DNA of 64,000 nucleotides from JAJDAT01 sp964570665 (GCA_964570665.1 CAZMZH010000009.1:1-64000), one strand, 5' to 3'; positions 1-8,653 are shown, numbered from the stretch's first letter. Made by a program: numbers and translations. Notes: generated by a model from the sequence alone, not told the origin.

Positions 1-271
1 TTCCGGAAACCCCTTGTTCGTCAACATTGTTTTCCGTTGTCGTTCCATTGACTAAGGCGTTTGATATGGCCTGATTTTTTAAATCTTCTAATCCTTCAGT
101 GGCTAGGTTTACGGCTTTTGTTTTTTTGTCGTTATTGTTGTTATTTTCCAACGTGGAGTTCAAAACCGATATGAATGAAAAAATACCGACGCTAATCAAA
201 ACCAGAGTGATCAATAGTTCAACAAAAGTGAACCCGTTTTCTGACCCGATTGGATTTGTTTTTATAAACAT
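1..271 (-). CDS. Prepilin-like protein (type IV pilin/pseudopilin), 5' part only
   Basis: The reverse strand is open from an ATG at 271 to the window edge, about 90 codons with no stop. The N-terminus has a short leader ending in Gly, followed by FTFVELLITLVLI, the class III prepilin cleavage and methylation motif (G|FTxxE) and its hydrophobic helix. The mature protein starts at Phe and has Glu at position 5. Asn/Lys-rich sequence follows, then a helix containing NLATEGLEDLKNQA, as in PilV/GspI-like minor pilins. An in-frame TAA just upstream fixes the ATG as the first possible start. The protein would be processed by PilD and placed in a type IV pilus or type II secretion pseudopilus. The exact subtype cannot be told from this fragment. 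Confidence 0.8.
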   Translation of the reverse strand, partial: MFIKTNPIGSENGFTFVELLITLVLISVGIFSFISVLNSTLENNNNNDKKTKAVNLATEGLEDLKNQAISNALVNGTTTENNVDEQGVSG

Positions 272-415
272 TTTTTTTATGGCTAAAAAAGGGGTTTCGT
301 TTATAAAAAGCTGAAAAGATTTTTACCGAGATTACCTATATGAACAAAAAAATTTATAGAAAACCGTCTAGCAAAAGTACTTGCCGAAATTGAAAGTATG
401 TGCGGAGACGGGCAA

Positions 416-474
416 AAATTGAAAAAGTACCTAGAGGGTTTTATTAAAGTGTTTGCCCTCTAGGATATTTTCAA
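416..474 (-). terminator. Long hairpin, probable terminator of the Lys/Ser-repeat gene
   Basis: A perfect 9-bp stem (cctagaggg at 430-438 with ccctctagg at 456-464) is extended by an imperfect AT-rich outer stem (attgaaaaag pairing with attttcaat). Read on the minus strand it is followed by a T-rich run. It lies just downstream of the minus-strand gene ending at 499 and upstream of the pilin gene. Confidence 0.55.
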
Positions 475-498
475 TTTTCTTGAAAAATTGAACTCTCC

Positions 499-957
499 TT
501 AACGATCCATTCCCTTTTTTTTGCCTTTCCCTTTGTTTTTGCCTTTCATTTTTCCTTTATTGCTCTTCTTGCTCTTCATACTTTTCTCGCTCTTTTCGCT
601 TTTCTTACTTTTCATACTTTTTTCGCTCTTTTCGCTCTTCTTGCTCTTCATACTTTTCTCGCTCTTTTCGCTTTTCTTGCTTTTCATGCTTTTCTTACTC
701 TTTTCGCTTTTTAAGCTTTTTTTACTTTTTTCACTCTTCTTGCTTTTTTCCTTTTTGCCTTTTTTAGCAACTACGATGTTATCGCCAAAGATTTTCTCTT
801 CAAAAACAGGAAAGTTAACGTTTATTAAAGAATTTATATATTTACCCTGGCCCATGTCATCCATGGGCAAACTAATAGAGGAAGTAGCATTAGCGTTTCC
901 AAAGAAAGCTAAGATTGAAACGGTAACTAAAATTCCCATTAATTTTTTTAAGCGCAT
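499..957 (-). CDS. Secreted Lys/Ser-rich tandem-repeat protein
   Basis: The protein is 152 aa. Residues 1-24 form a Sec signal peptide (MRLKKLMGILVTVSILAFFGNANA). About 45 residues of ordinary sequence follow, then a very basic tail (about residues 66-152) built from KKSEKSEKSMKS-type units. The unit is 12 aa (36 bp) and occurs about three times near-perfectly, flanked by shorter KSEKS variants, and the tail ends in a Lys/Gly-rich segment. A good ribosome site (AGGAAAGGACAT before ATG) supports the start. The product should be an exported polycation; binding to anionic polymers, cell wall, nucleic acid or mineral surfaces is possible but nothing here proves it. I do not recognise a named family. 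It is transcribed toward the hairpin at 416-474. Confidence 0.75.
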   Translation of the reverse strand: MRLKKLMGILVTVSILAFFGNANATSSISLPMDDMGQGKYINSLINVNFPVFEEKIFGDNIVVAKKGKKEKSKKSEKSKKSLKSEKSKKSMKSKKSEKSEKSMKSKKSEKSEKSMKSKKSEKSEKSMKSKKSNKGKMKGKNKGKGKKKGMDR

Positions 958-1157
958 ATTATGTCCTTTCCTAAATAGCCATTACTGGTAATTTGGGGAT
1001 GTTAGAATGAATTTTTTAAGAGAATGAACTGTAGTTTGAAATATACTACATTTTAACATTATTGTTACAGTTTATTTGGTTCTAATGTAAATCTAATGCC
1101 AACCTTGACCTTTGCTAAGAGTTTTTATTATCTTTAGTTTAGTCATTCGGAGCGATA

Positions 1158-1850
1158 ATGTTTTCTGATAAAGATGATCTACAAAATGAAATTTCAATAT
1201 CGCCGCAAAAAGTTAGCCGTTTTCTTTTGTGGATTGTATTCTATTTAATATTTCTTCATATTTTCCTTCAAGCTTTTCACTATTTTGTCTCCGAGCTTCC
1301 CTGGTTGTTGCGAGAACTCTTTGACGTCGACGAAGAAGAGAGTTTTTCCACTTGGTTTTCCGCAATGATTCTATTTGGCGCTTCGTTTTTATTATTTTTG
1401 ATTGCTCGCGCTTCGACGTTTAAAAAAGAAAAATTTTCTAAACATTGGTATGGTTTGGCTATCGGTTTTGGTTTTTTATCAATGGACGAGGTTGTCGGTT
1501 TGCATGAAACATTTAATACGATAACGGAAGTAGCGTGGACGGTTCCGTTTACTTATTTAGCGGCAATTATTTTCGCTATTTACTGGAAATTTTTAGTTTA
1601 TCTTCCGAGCAAGTATAAGAGAAGATTTTTGACTGCGGGAGGGATATTCCTTAGCGGCGGTTTGCTAGTGGAGCATTTGGCCGACTATTATGTTGATCTT
1701 TATGAGATGGACAATTTTGGTTATCAATTATTAACAAGTTTTGAAGAATCTTTGGAGATGATAGGAGTTATTCTCTTTATAAAGGCTCTTTTAGAATACA
1801 TTTCTTCAGAAAGCTTAGATAGTTTTCGTTTTATCGTTAATTCAAAATAA
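1158..1850 (+). CDS. Polytopic membrane protein of unknown function
   Basis: The protein is 230 aa with about six hydrophobic segments (near residues 20-42, 66-84, 98-112, 128-146, 157-175 and 195-212). Polar residues sit in or next to membrane helices: SMDE and LHE near 108-118, EHLADYY near 172-178, and EESLEMIG near 195-203. Repeated acidic/His motifs of this kind can mark a metal-binding or proton-relay membrane enzyme, but I cannot assign a family. It stands alone, with a Lys/Ser-repeat gene diverging on the left and a mobile-element-like region on the right. Confidence 0.7.
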   Translation: MFSDKDDLQNEISISPQKVSRFLLWIVFYLIFLHIFLQAFHYFVSELPWLLRELFDVDEEESFSTWFSAMILFGASFLLFLIARASTFKKEKFSKHWYGLAIGFGFLSMDEVVGLHETFNTITEVAWTVPFTYLAAIIFAIYWKFLVYLPSKYKRRFLTAGGIFLSGGLLVEHLADYYVDLYEMDNFGYQLLTSFEESLEMIGVILFIKALLEYISSESLDSFRFIVNSK

Positions 1851-1882
1851 AAGAATTGTATCTCGTCTTCTAAAAGTGGACC

Positions 1883-2119
1883 GTTCTGTACAAAAAGTTA
1901 AGAGATACTTTCTGTCAAATTTTCAAAGAAGGAGGTTGTTATGAAAAAGAGAGTATCAAGGTGCTGTGTAGTCAATTTGTAGTCAAAACAATCCGCCTAG
2001 CCGGAAAAAGCAGATTTACCGGAAAAAATTTTAAGTTCGTAAAAAGATTGAGAAAATACATTTAGCAATGAATGTAGTAAAACCAATAAGTTATAAATTT
2101 TAAGAAATTTGTACAGAAC
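1883..2119. mobile_element. Possible MITE or decayed insertion sequence with 12-bp inverted ends
   Basis: A perfect 12-bp inverted repeat (gttctgtacaaa at 1883-1894 and tttgtacagaac at 2108-2119) bounds 237 bp of non-coding DNA. Inside, near the left end, is a strong ribosome site (GAAGGAGG) followed by ATG and a 13-codon reading frame rich in basic residues that stops early, as expected for the remnant of a transposase start. No target-site duplication is evident. The right end lies next to a tRNA 3' fragment. Confidence 0.35.
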
Positions 2120-2120
2120 C

Positions 2121-2168
2121 ATCTTTGGGAGCAGGGGGTCGCAGGTTCAAACCCTGCTTCCCCGACCA
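2121..2168 (+). pseudogene. 3' half of tRNA-Pro(TGG), attachment-site-like remnant
   Basis: From the anticodon loop (TTTGGGA, anticodon TGG) to the CCA end the sequence reads like a bacterial tRNA-Pro. The variable region is followed by a perfect T arm (GCAGG-TTCAAAC-CCTGC), a 3' acceptor strand TTCCCCG, discriminator A and CCA. The matching 5' acceptor, D arm and left anticodon strand are missing; the sequence to the left is the inverted-repeat element. Such 3' fragments are usual attachment-site remnants left by tyrosine-recombinase elements. Confidence 0.6.
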
Positions 2169-2174
2169 CTATTT

Positions 2175-2212
2175 AAAGGACTTAGTCAATTTTTGGCTAG
2201 GTCCTTTTTGGT
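2175..2212 (+). terminator. Intrinsic terminator after the tRNA-Pro fragment
   Basis: AAGGACTTAG and CTAGGTCCTT form a 10-bp stem with one G-T pair around a T-rich loop, followed by a T run. It begins a few bases after the CCA end, as for a tRNA transcription unit. Confidence 0.75.
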
Positions 2213-2444
2213 TTTATGGGATGAAAATGTGATAATTCTTATCTAAAAATTCAATTATTAGCTTTTAGATAAAGCCCGGTAGATTTGATTTGGTTTGATA
2301 ACTTTGAAAAAACAAAAAATTAAAAAGGGAATTACAAATATAGGTTTGTATTATCAAATTTTGGACTAATAGAAAAGTCGTATAATATGGTTTTTGGCAT
2401 TGACGTTTTTTTAATCTTTTTATTCTAAAAATAAGGTCGAAACA

Positions 2445-3566
2445 TTGAAAATTGTTGAATTTTTTAAAAAACGAAAAAAAGGTTTTGGTTTGCTCTTGGT
2501 AGGGGGTGTTTTAATCCTTATTTGCGCAGGTTTGTTGTTAGAGTCTGACAATAAAGAATTGGTGGAGCCTGACAATAAAAAAAAGAACTGGGGAACTCAC
2601 CAAACTAAATTCGATAAAGAATTGGGGTGGACACACATTCCCAATCATACATTTGTTCAAGGTGGAATTCGATATTCGACTAATTCGTTAGGATTTCGAT
2701 CTCCAGAACTAGACCCTTCTAAGAAAAAGATTTTGCTAGTTGGAGATTCCGTGGCTTATGGCGGTTTTGTTGAGCAGGATGAAACCATGGCCCATTATCT
2801 GGAAAAAAAATTGGATGGGCATCAAGTTTTGAATTTGAGCGTTCCAGGATATGGCGTTGATCAATATTATTTTAGAATAAAAAAACATATTGCTAGTTTA
2901 AAACCTAAATTAGTAATTGTTGTTATAGGAACGGGACAAGATTTGTATGATACCTCCCAAGCGAAGACTAATTTCGCTAAGCCATATTTCAAAGTGGATC
3001 AATCAAAAGTTGAGTGGTCGAAAATAGGAGATGCAGAATTAGATTCTTCGAATGTAATTTTAATAAATGACCATGTTTCAAGGTTTTCGTGTGAAAACTT
3101 GTTTTCGAAATTCAGCTCTTTGGTAAAGTTTTCAGGTCTTGATCGGTTAGAGGAATATTTTTGTCCTTCAAGAGGCGTAAACCCAGTAGAAATTCATTAT
3201 GTTCTCCGGGCGATTTTATTAAAGTTTAAAGAGTTAGCCGAAGAATATGGGACTCAATTATTTTTTATTCTGTCTCCGGATTTTTTCGAATTAGATAATG
3301 TCGAAATAGACAAATCGCTAATGGATTCGTTTTTTGAAGGTTTACCAGCAAGCATTATTCCTAAGAATTTCAAACGAAAACCTGAACCATTAATGTGGAG
3401 GACTTATATGAAAGAGTTAAAGCTGGAACACCTGGATTTTTTTGACGTGATGATGCAGAAGAATTTTAATTCTAAAGAACTATTTGTTGATAATTATCAT
3501 TATTCTCCATTGGGTAATCAGCATCTTGCTAAGGCTGTATATAGCCGCATAAAAGAGCGTTTATAA
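2445..3566 (+). CDS. Membrane-anchored SGNH/GDSL hydrolase
   Basis: The protein is 373 aa and starts at TTG with AAGGT just upstream. A single membrane anchor (about residues 14-31) is followed by a periplasmic SGNH-hydrolase domain. Block I has the nucleophile in GDS (Ser102), and block V has Asp349 and His352 in DxxH (DNYHYSPLGN). A VVIGTGQD segment stands where block III lies, with Gln in place of the usual Asn, so the oxyanion hole is atypical. Such anchored SGNH proteins often add or remove acyl groups on cell-surface glycans; the substrate cannot be read here. The gene sits alone between two tRNA-3'-like fragments that each precede a terminator. A second SGNH protein lies at 31.2 kb. 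Confidence 0.8.
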   Translation: MKIVEFFKKRKKGFGLLLVGGVLILICAGLLLESDNKELVEPDNKKKNWGTHQTKFDKELGWTHIPNHTFVQGGIRYSTNSLGFRSPELDPSKKKILLVGDSVAYGGFVEQDETMAHYLEKKLDGHQVLNLSVPGYGVDQYYFRIKKHIASLKPKLVIVVIGTGQDLYDTSQAKTNFAKPYFKVDQSKVEWSKIGDAELDSSNVILINDHVSRFSCENLFSKFSSLVKFSGLDRLEEYFCPSRGVNPVEIHYVLRAILLKFKELAEEYGTQLFFILSPDFFELDNVEIDKSLMDSFFEGLPASIIPKNFKRKPEPLMWRTYMKELKLEHLDFFDVMMQKNFNSKELFVDNYHYSPLGNQHLAKAVYSRIKERL

Positions 3567-3677
3567 TTTTCAGCATAACAGAAAAAAACGCCTTCGATAG
3601 AATTCTTGGAATGTCCGCAACAATCGATAAAATCAAAAGAATCGGGAAGTCGGCTTAAAATAAACAAGTTAAAAAAA

Positions 3678-3737
3678 TGCCCTGTTTGTGCCTTGAGAAC
3701 AGGGGAGGCATAGGTTCAAATTTTGCCGCTCAAACCA
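3678..3737 (+). other. Degenerate tRNA-3'-like sequence
   Basis: The sequence has a stem-loop resembling an anticodon arm (CCTGTT and AACAGG), then GGTTCAAAT resembling a T loop, then CCGCTCAAACCA, and an intrinsic terminator follows directly. The T stem pairs poorly, so this is at best a decayed tRNA end. It matters mainly because a clearer tRNA-Pro fragment with the same arrangement lies 1.6 kb upstream. Confidence 0.25.
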
Positions 3738-3745
3738 TTTAAAAA

Positions 3746-3779
3746 AGACCTGCGAGTTTTATCGTAGGTCTTTTTTTTT
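3746..3779 (+). terminator. Intrinsic terminator
   Basis: AGACCTGCGA pairs with TCGTAGGTCT (one G-T pair), followed by nine T residues. Confidence 0.8.
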
Positions 3780-3889
3780 GAAATATTTTCCAAGCGTTTG
3801 TCTCTTAATTTTTAGACTTGGATATGAGCCTGCTTTCGGTGCAAAATGTTATCATGTGTTTTTAGTTGTCCGAAATAGTGGAAAGACCA

Positions 3890-4903
3890 ATGAAAAAAAT
3901 AAGCGTATTGGTTGTAGACGATCAACCTCCAAATGTGGCGCTAATAAAACGTATCCTTTCGATGGAAGATGGTTTTATTGTTGATGAGGCGATTGATGGA
4001 GAACAGGCGTTAAAAAAACTTAAAAGTAAAAACTATGATGTCTTATTAACCGATTGGCTTATGCCAAAAATGAATGGAGCGGAATTAATTAAACGAACCC
4101 GGATTGAATTAACATCGCCTCCTTATATAGTAATGATTACGGCTATTCAATCGGCGCAAAGTAGAGATAAAATTCTAGAAATTGGAGCGGATGAATTTAT
4201 TTCTAAACCCATCAAACCTGACCGGCTTTTACTGTCTTTAAAAGAAGGACTTGCTCGAAAATCACAGGTTTTACCTAAAATTAATAAAATTAAAATTTCA
4301 AGTAAAGTTGTTACCCCTCCATTTGTGGCTGTTGTGATCGCGGCAAGCACTGGAGGGGTTGATGCGTTGTCCCACGTGTTTTGTGGGCGCTTATCCGATA
4401 AGGCGGCTTTTTTTGTTGTTCACCATTCTCCAGCTCATACCCTCAAAAACTTGGTTCGGAAAATTGGAGCCCAAACCAACCTCAAGGCAGAATTGGCGAA
4501 AGATTCTCAAAAGGTTAGTCCAGGACGGGTTTATTTTGCTCCCGCCGATAAACATTTATGCATCGACTCAGAGACATTCTCCATTCGACTAAACCAGGAA
4601 CCGAAGGAAAATTATGTGAGGCCTTCCGCAGACCCGCTATTTCGTTCGGCTGCCCTGGCATTCGGAAAATACACTTTAGGAATTGTTTTAACGGGATTGG
4701 GAGTTGACGGTACTCATGGAGCGGCTCATATTAGAGCTGTTGGAGGAGTGGTGTTGGCTCAAGATCCAAAATCGGCAATTGCTCCAACGATGCCAAATAG
4801 TGTTCTTTTATCGGGTTTAACTAAACAAGTTGTTGGACTCGTGGAAATGAATTCGAAAATTGAATCTCAAATCTTAGCTCTCGCATCGGACCTTAATCCG
4901 TAA
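3890..4903 (+). CDS. cheB: Chemotaxis response regulator protein-glutamate methylesterase CheB
   Basis: The protein is 337 aa from the ATG at 3890, chosen because GGAAAG precedes it at good spacing; an in-frame TTG at 3866 would add eight residues. Residues 1-120 are a receiver domain with acidic pair Asp10/Asp11, phospho-acceptor Asp55 (LLTDWLMP) and Lys in SKPI. Residues 145-335 are a CheB methylesterase domain with Ser153 (AASTGG), His178/179 (VVHHSP) and Asp273 (GLGVDGTHGA) forming the Ser-His-Asp triad. It removes methyl groups from, or deamidates, glutamyl residues on chemoreceptors when phosphorylated. An MCP gene follows on the same strand, but no cheA or cheR is in the window. Confidence 0.93.
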   Translation: MKKISVLVVDDQPPNVALIKRILSMEDGFIVDEAIDGEQALKKLKSKNYDVLLTDWLMPKMNGAELIKRTRIELTSPPYIVMITAIQSAQSRDKILEIGADEFISKPIKPDRLLLSLKEGLARKSQVLPKINKIKISSKVVTPPFVAVVIAASTGGVDALSHVFCGRLSDKAAFFVVHHSPAHTLKNLVRKIGAQTNLKAELAKDSQKVSPGRVYFAPADKHLCIDSETFSIRLNQEPKENYVRPSADPLFRSAALAFGKYTLGIVLTGLGVDGTHGAAHIRAVGGVVLAQDPKSAIAPTMPNSVLLSGLTKQVVGLVEMNSKIESQILALASDLNP

Positions 4904-5140
4904 TAAATTTTCGGACTGCCCTCTCTAAATTTTCTTAAGATTAATTCTGATAATTGATAGGAATAATCTTATTTATTTCTTGTAAAAATTAATAAATCCG
5001 TTAATCTAAGACTATAAAGAAAAATGATGTAAATATTGGTTGTTCCTTTTTAAGTTCGTTTGCTTTTAAATTTATAATATACATTCAATGTAATTAATTG
5101 AAGTTTTTTGCGTTCTTTTTGAATTTTGTGGAGGTTTTCC

Positions 5141-7207
5141 ATGAAAAGATTTGGATTGAATATTGGTATTAAGATTTTGATGTTTAGCGGTTTTTTCTTA
5201 GCCCTTTTAATCGGATCTATTTATTACATTTTTCTGGAACTTGAAAAACAAACTTTGGTTATCGAAGAACAGAAAAAAGTTTTACATTTATTGGAACAGG
5301 CCACCGAAGCAAAACAGACCTTTGACGCTTTGAGGTATTGGTTAACCGACTTGTCATTGAGCTGGCAAAATGAGTCGGAAGAAAATGCCTTGGCAAATAA
5401 AGAAAAAATTGAAAAACAATTAAAGGATTTGGAAAAAATAAATCCTAAATTGATTCAAGCGCTGCGCGCTGAAGTTGATGGGCTTTTTAATAAACTGATG
5501 GAATCCGTCGATGCGTATGTAGACGAAAATCGAGTTTTGGGAAATTCGATGGTTGTCGAAGGCAGACAAATATCCGAGAAGATAGATTCCATGATTAAGA
5601 AAATAAAAATTAAAGCTGAAACGGACGCGGATAAAGCCGGTATGAAGGTGATTCAAGGAAATCACAAAATTGGCGAGATGGCTTTTTTATTATGCGGCGG
5701 CGCTTTAGCCTTAGGCTTAATAATTTCCCTTATTTTCGCGCGTTCTCTATCAAAGCCGCTTAATGCGCTCGTAAAATCTTTACGCGGGATCGCCGATGGA
5801 AATTTAAAACAGGAAAAGCTAAAGAGCAGATCCTCCGACGAAATTGGGGTTTTATCTTCGACGTGTAATGAAATGTTGGATTTTCTAGGTCAGCTTGAAC
5901 GACAGGCCGAAGATATTGCCGTGGGTCGATTGGGCACCCATTACCAATTGAAAGGCGATCTTGAAATTGCTTTTGGAAAAATGTCCGCTCAATTGATGGA
6001 AAAACAAAAAATCGACTCGGTCGTCGGTTCTGTACCCATTAACGTTCTCTTTGCCGATGCGAAAGATTTGACCATTAAATATGTAAATCCGACTGCGATA
6101 AAATTGTTGGGAAGGCTTGGGCAGTACATTCCCGTAAAAGCGGAAGAAATTGTGGGCCAATCTATAGATATTTTTCATAAAAATTCCAACCAAATCAGTC
6201 AGATTGTCTCCAATCCTAAAAACCTTCCACATCATGCAGTCATTGAAATCGGTCCGGAAAAATTAGATCTTTTGGTGAGCGCTATTTACGATCAAGAACA
6301 AAACTATATTGGTCCTATGCTGACCTGGGAAGTGGCAACAGAAAAAATAGAACTCCAAGAAAAAGATAAAAATTCTAAACAAGTCATTGTTAATGTTTTA
6401 GATCAGATTTCAGAAGTGGTCGATAAGTTAAGCGAAGCCTCGGAAGAACTTGCGGCCATCAGCCTACAGATGGAACAAAATGCGGAAAAAGCGTCCAACG
6501 AAGCCAATACCGTGACTTCGGCAGCCGATGAAGTCAGCTCTAATGTCAATTCCGCCGCCGCTGGGGCGGGTGAAATGGATTTAAGTATTAAGGAAATTGC
6601 CGTCAATGCTTCTAATGCGGCATCAACGACTACTTCTGCCGTGCAAGCCGCGACGGATGCGGATTCGATTGTTACCCGATTAGGAACCAGCAGTAATGAG
6701 ATTGGAGAAGTCATTAAAGTCATCAATAGCATTGCCGAACAAACTAATTTGTTGGCCCTAAACGCGACGATTGAGGCGGCCAGGGCTGGGGAAGCTGGAA
6801 AAGGATTTGCTGTGGTTGCTAATGAAGTTAAAGAATTGGCCAAAGAAACTAGTAAGGCTACCGAAGAAATCGCCAATAAAATAAAATCTATTCAGGATGA
6901 CGTGAAAGGCGCTGTTTCTTCGATTGGAGACATCGGAAAGATTGTCGATGACATTAACGGTATTTCAACCACCATCGCCAGCGCTGTCGAGGAGCAAACC
7001 GCCACCACGACGGAAATGAATCGCAATATTCAAGACGCCGCTGGAGGGACTAGTAGTATCGCAGAAAATTTAAATAGTCTAGCCGATTCGGTTAATTCGA
7101 CAAAAGCCGGAGCGGGCGATACGCAGATTGCCGCTTCTAATCTTTCGAAAATGGCTGGGAACTTACAGGTGTTGATTGAGAATCTTAAAAAAGACCGATT
7201 GACCTAA
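5141..7207 (+). CDS. Methyl-accepting chemotaxis protein with HAMP and PAS-like domains
   Basis: The ATG at 5141 has GGAGG upstream, giving 688 aa. In order: a first membrane helix (about 8-30), a helical ligand-binding region (about 35-180), a second membrane helix (about 182-202), a HAMP domain (about 203-255), a further linker, a PAS-like segment (about 290-410, with VLFADAKDLTIKYVNPTA), and a long MCP signalling coiled coil (about 420-688). The hairpin tip EQTNLLALNATIEAARAGE is fully conserved, so it should bind CheA/CheW. It follows cheB with about 240 bp between them and probably has its own promoter. The signal sensed is unknown. Confidence 0.93.
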   Translation: MKRFGLNIGIKILMFSGFFLALLIGSIYYIFLELEKQTLVIEEQKKVLHLLEQATEAKQTFDALRYWLTDLSLSWQNESEENALANKEKIEKQLKDLEKINPKLIQALRAEVDGLFNKLMESVDAYVDENRVLGNSMVVEGRQISEKIDSMIKKIKIKAETDADKAGMKVIQGNHKIGEMAFLLCGGALALGLIISLIFARSLSKPLNALVKSLRGIADGNLKQEKLKSRSSDEIGVLSSTCNEMLDFLGQLERQAEDIAVGRLGTHYQLKGDLEIAFGKMSAQLMEKQKIDSVVGSVPINVLFADAKDLTIKYVNPTAIKLLGRLGQYIPVKAEEIVGQSIDIFHKNSNQISQIVSNPKNLPHHAVIEIGPEKLDLLVSAIYDQEQNYIGPMLTWEVATEKIELQEKDKNSKQVIVNVLDQISEVVDKLSEASEELAAISLQMEQNAEKASNEANTVTSAADEVSSNVNSAAAGAGEMDLSIKEIAVNASNAASTTTSAVQAATDADSIVTRLGTSSNEIGEVIKVINSIAEQTNLLALNATIEAARAGEAGKGFAVVANEVKELAKETSKATEEIANKIKSIQDDVKGAVSSIGDIGKIVDDINGISTTIASAVEEQTATTTEMNRNIQDAAGGTSSIAENLNSLADSVNSTKAGAGDTQIAASNLSKMAGNLQVLIENLKKDRLT

Positions 7208-7317
7208 AAAAACACACGCTAATAATTGCGAGTAGGGAGGAGAGTTTAAAACGGTCAAACGTTTTATTGGAGTTTTTAGATTAAACTAATACCGCAAACG
7301 ATAAATTGTTCATCGAT

Positions 7318-7512
7318 TTATTCTTCTTTTTTTTCTATTCCGCTAATTATAGATTTTCCTTCCGGGGCGTTTTTCTCCAGGTGTTCGCGCACTAAGGTCA
7401 CGGCATGATTGTCGTCAAGGGCTTTTATAAAAATACAAAAATCGTCTTTCGTATTATCTTTTTTATATTTTAAAAAACCTTTAACCTTAAAAAAATATTG
7501 TTTTGGCGGCAT
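7318..7512 (-). CDS. Small hypothetical protein
   Basis: The protein is 64 aa, charged and probably soluble (MPPKQYFFKVKGFLKY start). AAAGGA upstream of the ATG gives a plausible ribosome site. It lies 31 bp downstream of creA on the same strand, so it is probably co-transcribed. No family recognised. Confidence 0.6.
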   Translation of the reverse strand: MPPKQYFFKVKGFLKYKKDNTKDDFCIFIKALDDNHAVTLVREHLEKNAPEGKSIISGIEKKEE

Positions 7513-7543
7513 CTTTTTAAAGGTCCTTTTTACGAGATCCGGA

Positions 7544-7999
7544 TTATTTCCAATTGAGTATGGGGACGGTAGAAATTGAATTTTTAGGAGAGCCGTCGAT
7601 CAATTTATCGCTATAAACTAAATAGATTATTACGTTCCTTTTTTTATCTAAAAACCGAACAACCTGCATGGTTTTAAACAAAAGCGACGTTTTTTTGTTA
7701 AAAACTTTCTGACCGTTTTCCAGTTTTGCCGGAAGTTTAATGGGGCCTATTTGTCGACAAGCGATCGAGGCGTTGGATTTATCTTCCGCGATTCCTAATC
7801 CTCCCTTCAACCCTCCCGTTTTTGATCGACTCAAATGGCAAGCAACTCCTGGGATATCTGGGTCGTCGAAAGCTTCTATAACTATTTTATGATTGGGACC
7901 TAACATCTTAAAGGCTGTATCGACTGACCCAATTTCTTCAGCGTTTAATGAATAAGGAAATACGAAAAAAACCAATAAAATAAAATAAAAACGTGGCAT
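7544..7999 (-). CDS. creA: CreA family periplasmic protein
   Basis: The protein is 151 aa from the ATG at 7999; an upstream in-frame ATG would add 15 residues before the signal peptide and is unlikely. A signal peptide (about residues 1-20, ending near LNAEE) is followed by the CreA-family core: EIGSVDTAFKMLGPNHKI, then EAFDDPDIPGVACHLSR and IACRQIGPI. CreA-family proteins are conserved in Proteobacteria and their biochemical role is unknown. Two Cys residues (in VACHL and IACRQ) could form a disulfide. It heads a probable two-gene unit with the 64-aa protein downstream. Confidence 0.85.
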   Translation of the reverse strand: MPRFYFILLVFFVFPYSLNAEEIGSVDTAFKMLGPNHKIVIEAFDDPDIPGVACHLSRSKTGGLKGGLGIAEDKSNASIACRQIGPIKLPAKLENGQKVFNKKTSLLFKTMQVVRFLDKKRNVIIYLVYSDKLIDGSPKNSISTVPILNWK

Positions 8000-8257
8000 G
8001 AAATTTACTCTTTTCTGTAAAGGGGACGAATAGTTTTCAATCAAGAAATTTTATCTTAACACGCGTTCCAGTAAAAAACGGATTGCGATTCTTAAACGCG
8101 ATGCAATTGTTTTAAAGGTTCGACAGGACAGTGAAAAAGTCATAAGACTAGGAAAATCGGTTTATTAAGAATCAAATCGAGGGATAAGGCAAGATATTTA
8201 CGAATAAATAACAATTGGAGAGATTAACGCAAAGTTTTGACGGTTTTATTCTTATCG

Positions 8258-8653
8258 CTAGAAATTGGTTTTTTCATGGAGGTTCATGAAATAGGTTTGT
8301 AAATCTTTTACCGATAACATTCCAACGACCTTACCTTCTTCTGTCACCGCTATGTGGCGGAATTTTTTTTCTTCAATCACCCCTGTTGCTTTAGATATTG
8401 ATTCGTTCCTATCGATAGTGACAATCGGCGAGCTCATAACGTCTCTAACTTTGACTTTATGCGGGTCGCAGTCTCCGCCTAAAAATAGGTTCATCCAATC
8501 TGTTTTTGTGAAAATTCCGATATATTCTTCGTTTTCTTTAATAAGTAGAGCGCCAATTTTGTTCTTATACATTTCCTCAACGGCGTTAAAAGCGGACGTA
8601 TCCGGAGTTGCGGAAAAAAGGGTGGTACTCATAATATCGCCAATTTTTTTCAT
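8258..8653 (-). CDS. Tandem CBS-domain protein
   Basis: The protein is 131 aa starting at MKKIGDIM; GGGAGA stands about 8 bases before this ATG, whereas the upstream in-frame ATGs lack a ribosome site. Two CBS motifs fill the protein: DIMSTTLFSATPDTSAFNAVEEM with GALLI and GIFTKTDW, then DVMSSPIVTIDRNES with FRHIAV and GMLSVKDL. Such pairs bind adenine nucleotides and act as regulatory modules. It is stand-alone, with no attached channel or enzyme. A paralogue lies at 19.5-19.9 kb. Confidence 0.85.
   Translation of the reverse strand: MKKIGDIMSTTLFSATPDTSAFNAVEEMYKNKIGALLIKENEEYIGIFTKTDWMNLFLGGDCDPHKVKVRDVMSSPIVTIDRNESISKATGVIEEKKFRHIAVTEEGKVVGMLSVKDLQTYFMNLHEKTNF

Noticed and set aside
99..314. 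Plus-strand 71-aa frame at the left edge
   Set aside because: It is antisense to the prepilin gene, which has a clear GFTFVELL motif on the minus strand.
521..991. Plus-strand Leu/Phe-rich 156-aa frame
   Set aside because: It is the complement of the Lys/Ser-repeat gene; the signal peptide and ribosome site support the minus strand only.
6403..6876. Long Ala/Ser-rich minus-strand frame inside the MCP gene
   Set aside because: It mirrors the conserved MCP signalling domain and has no independent support.
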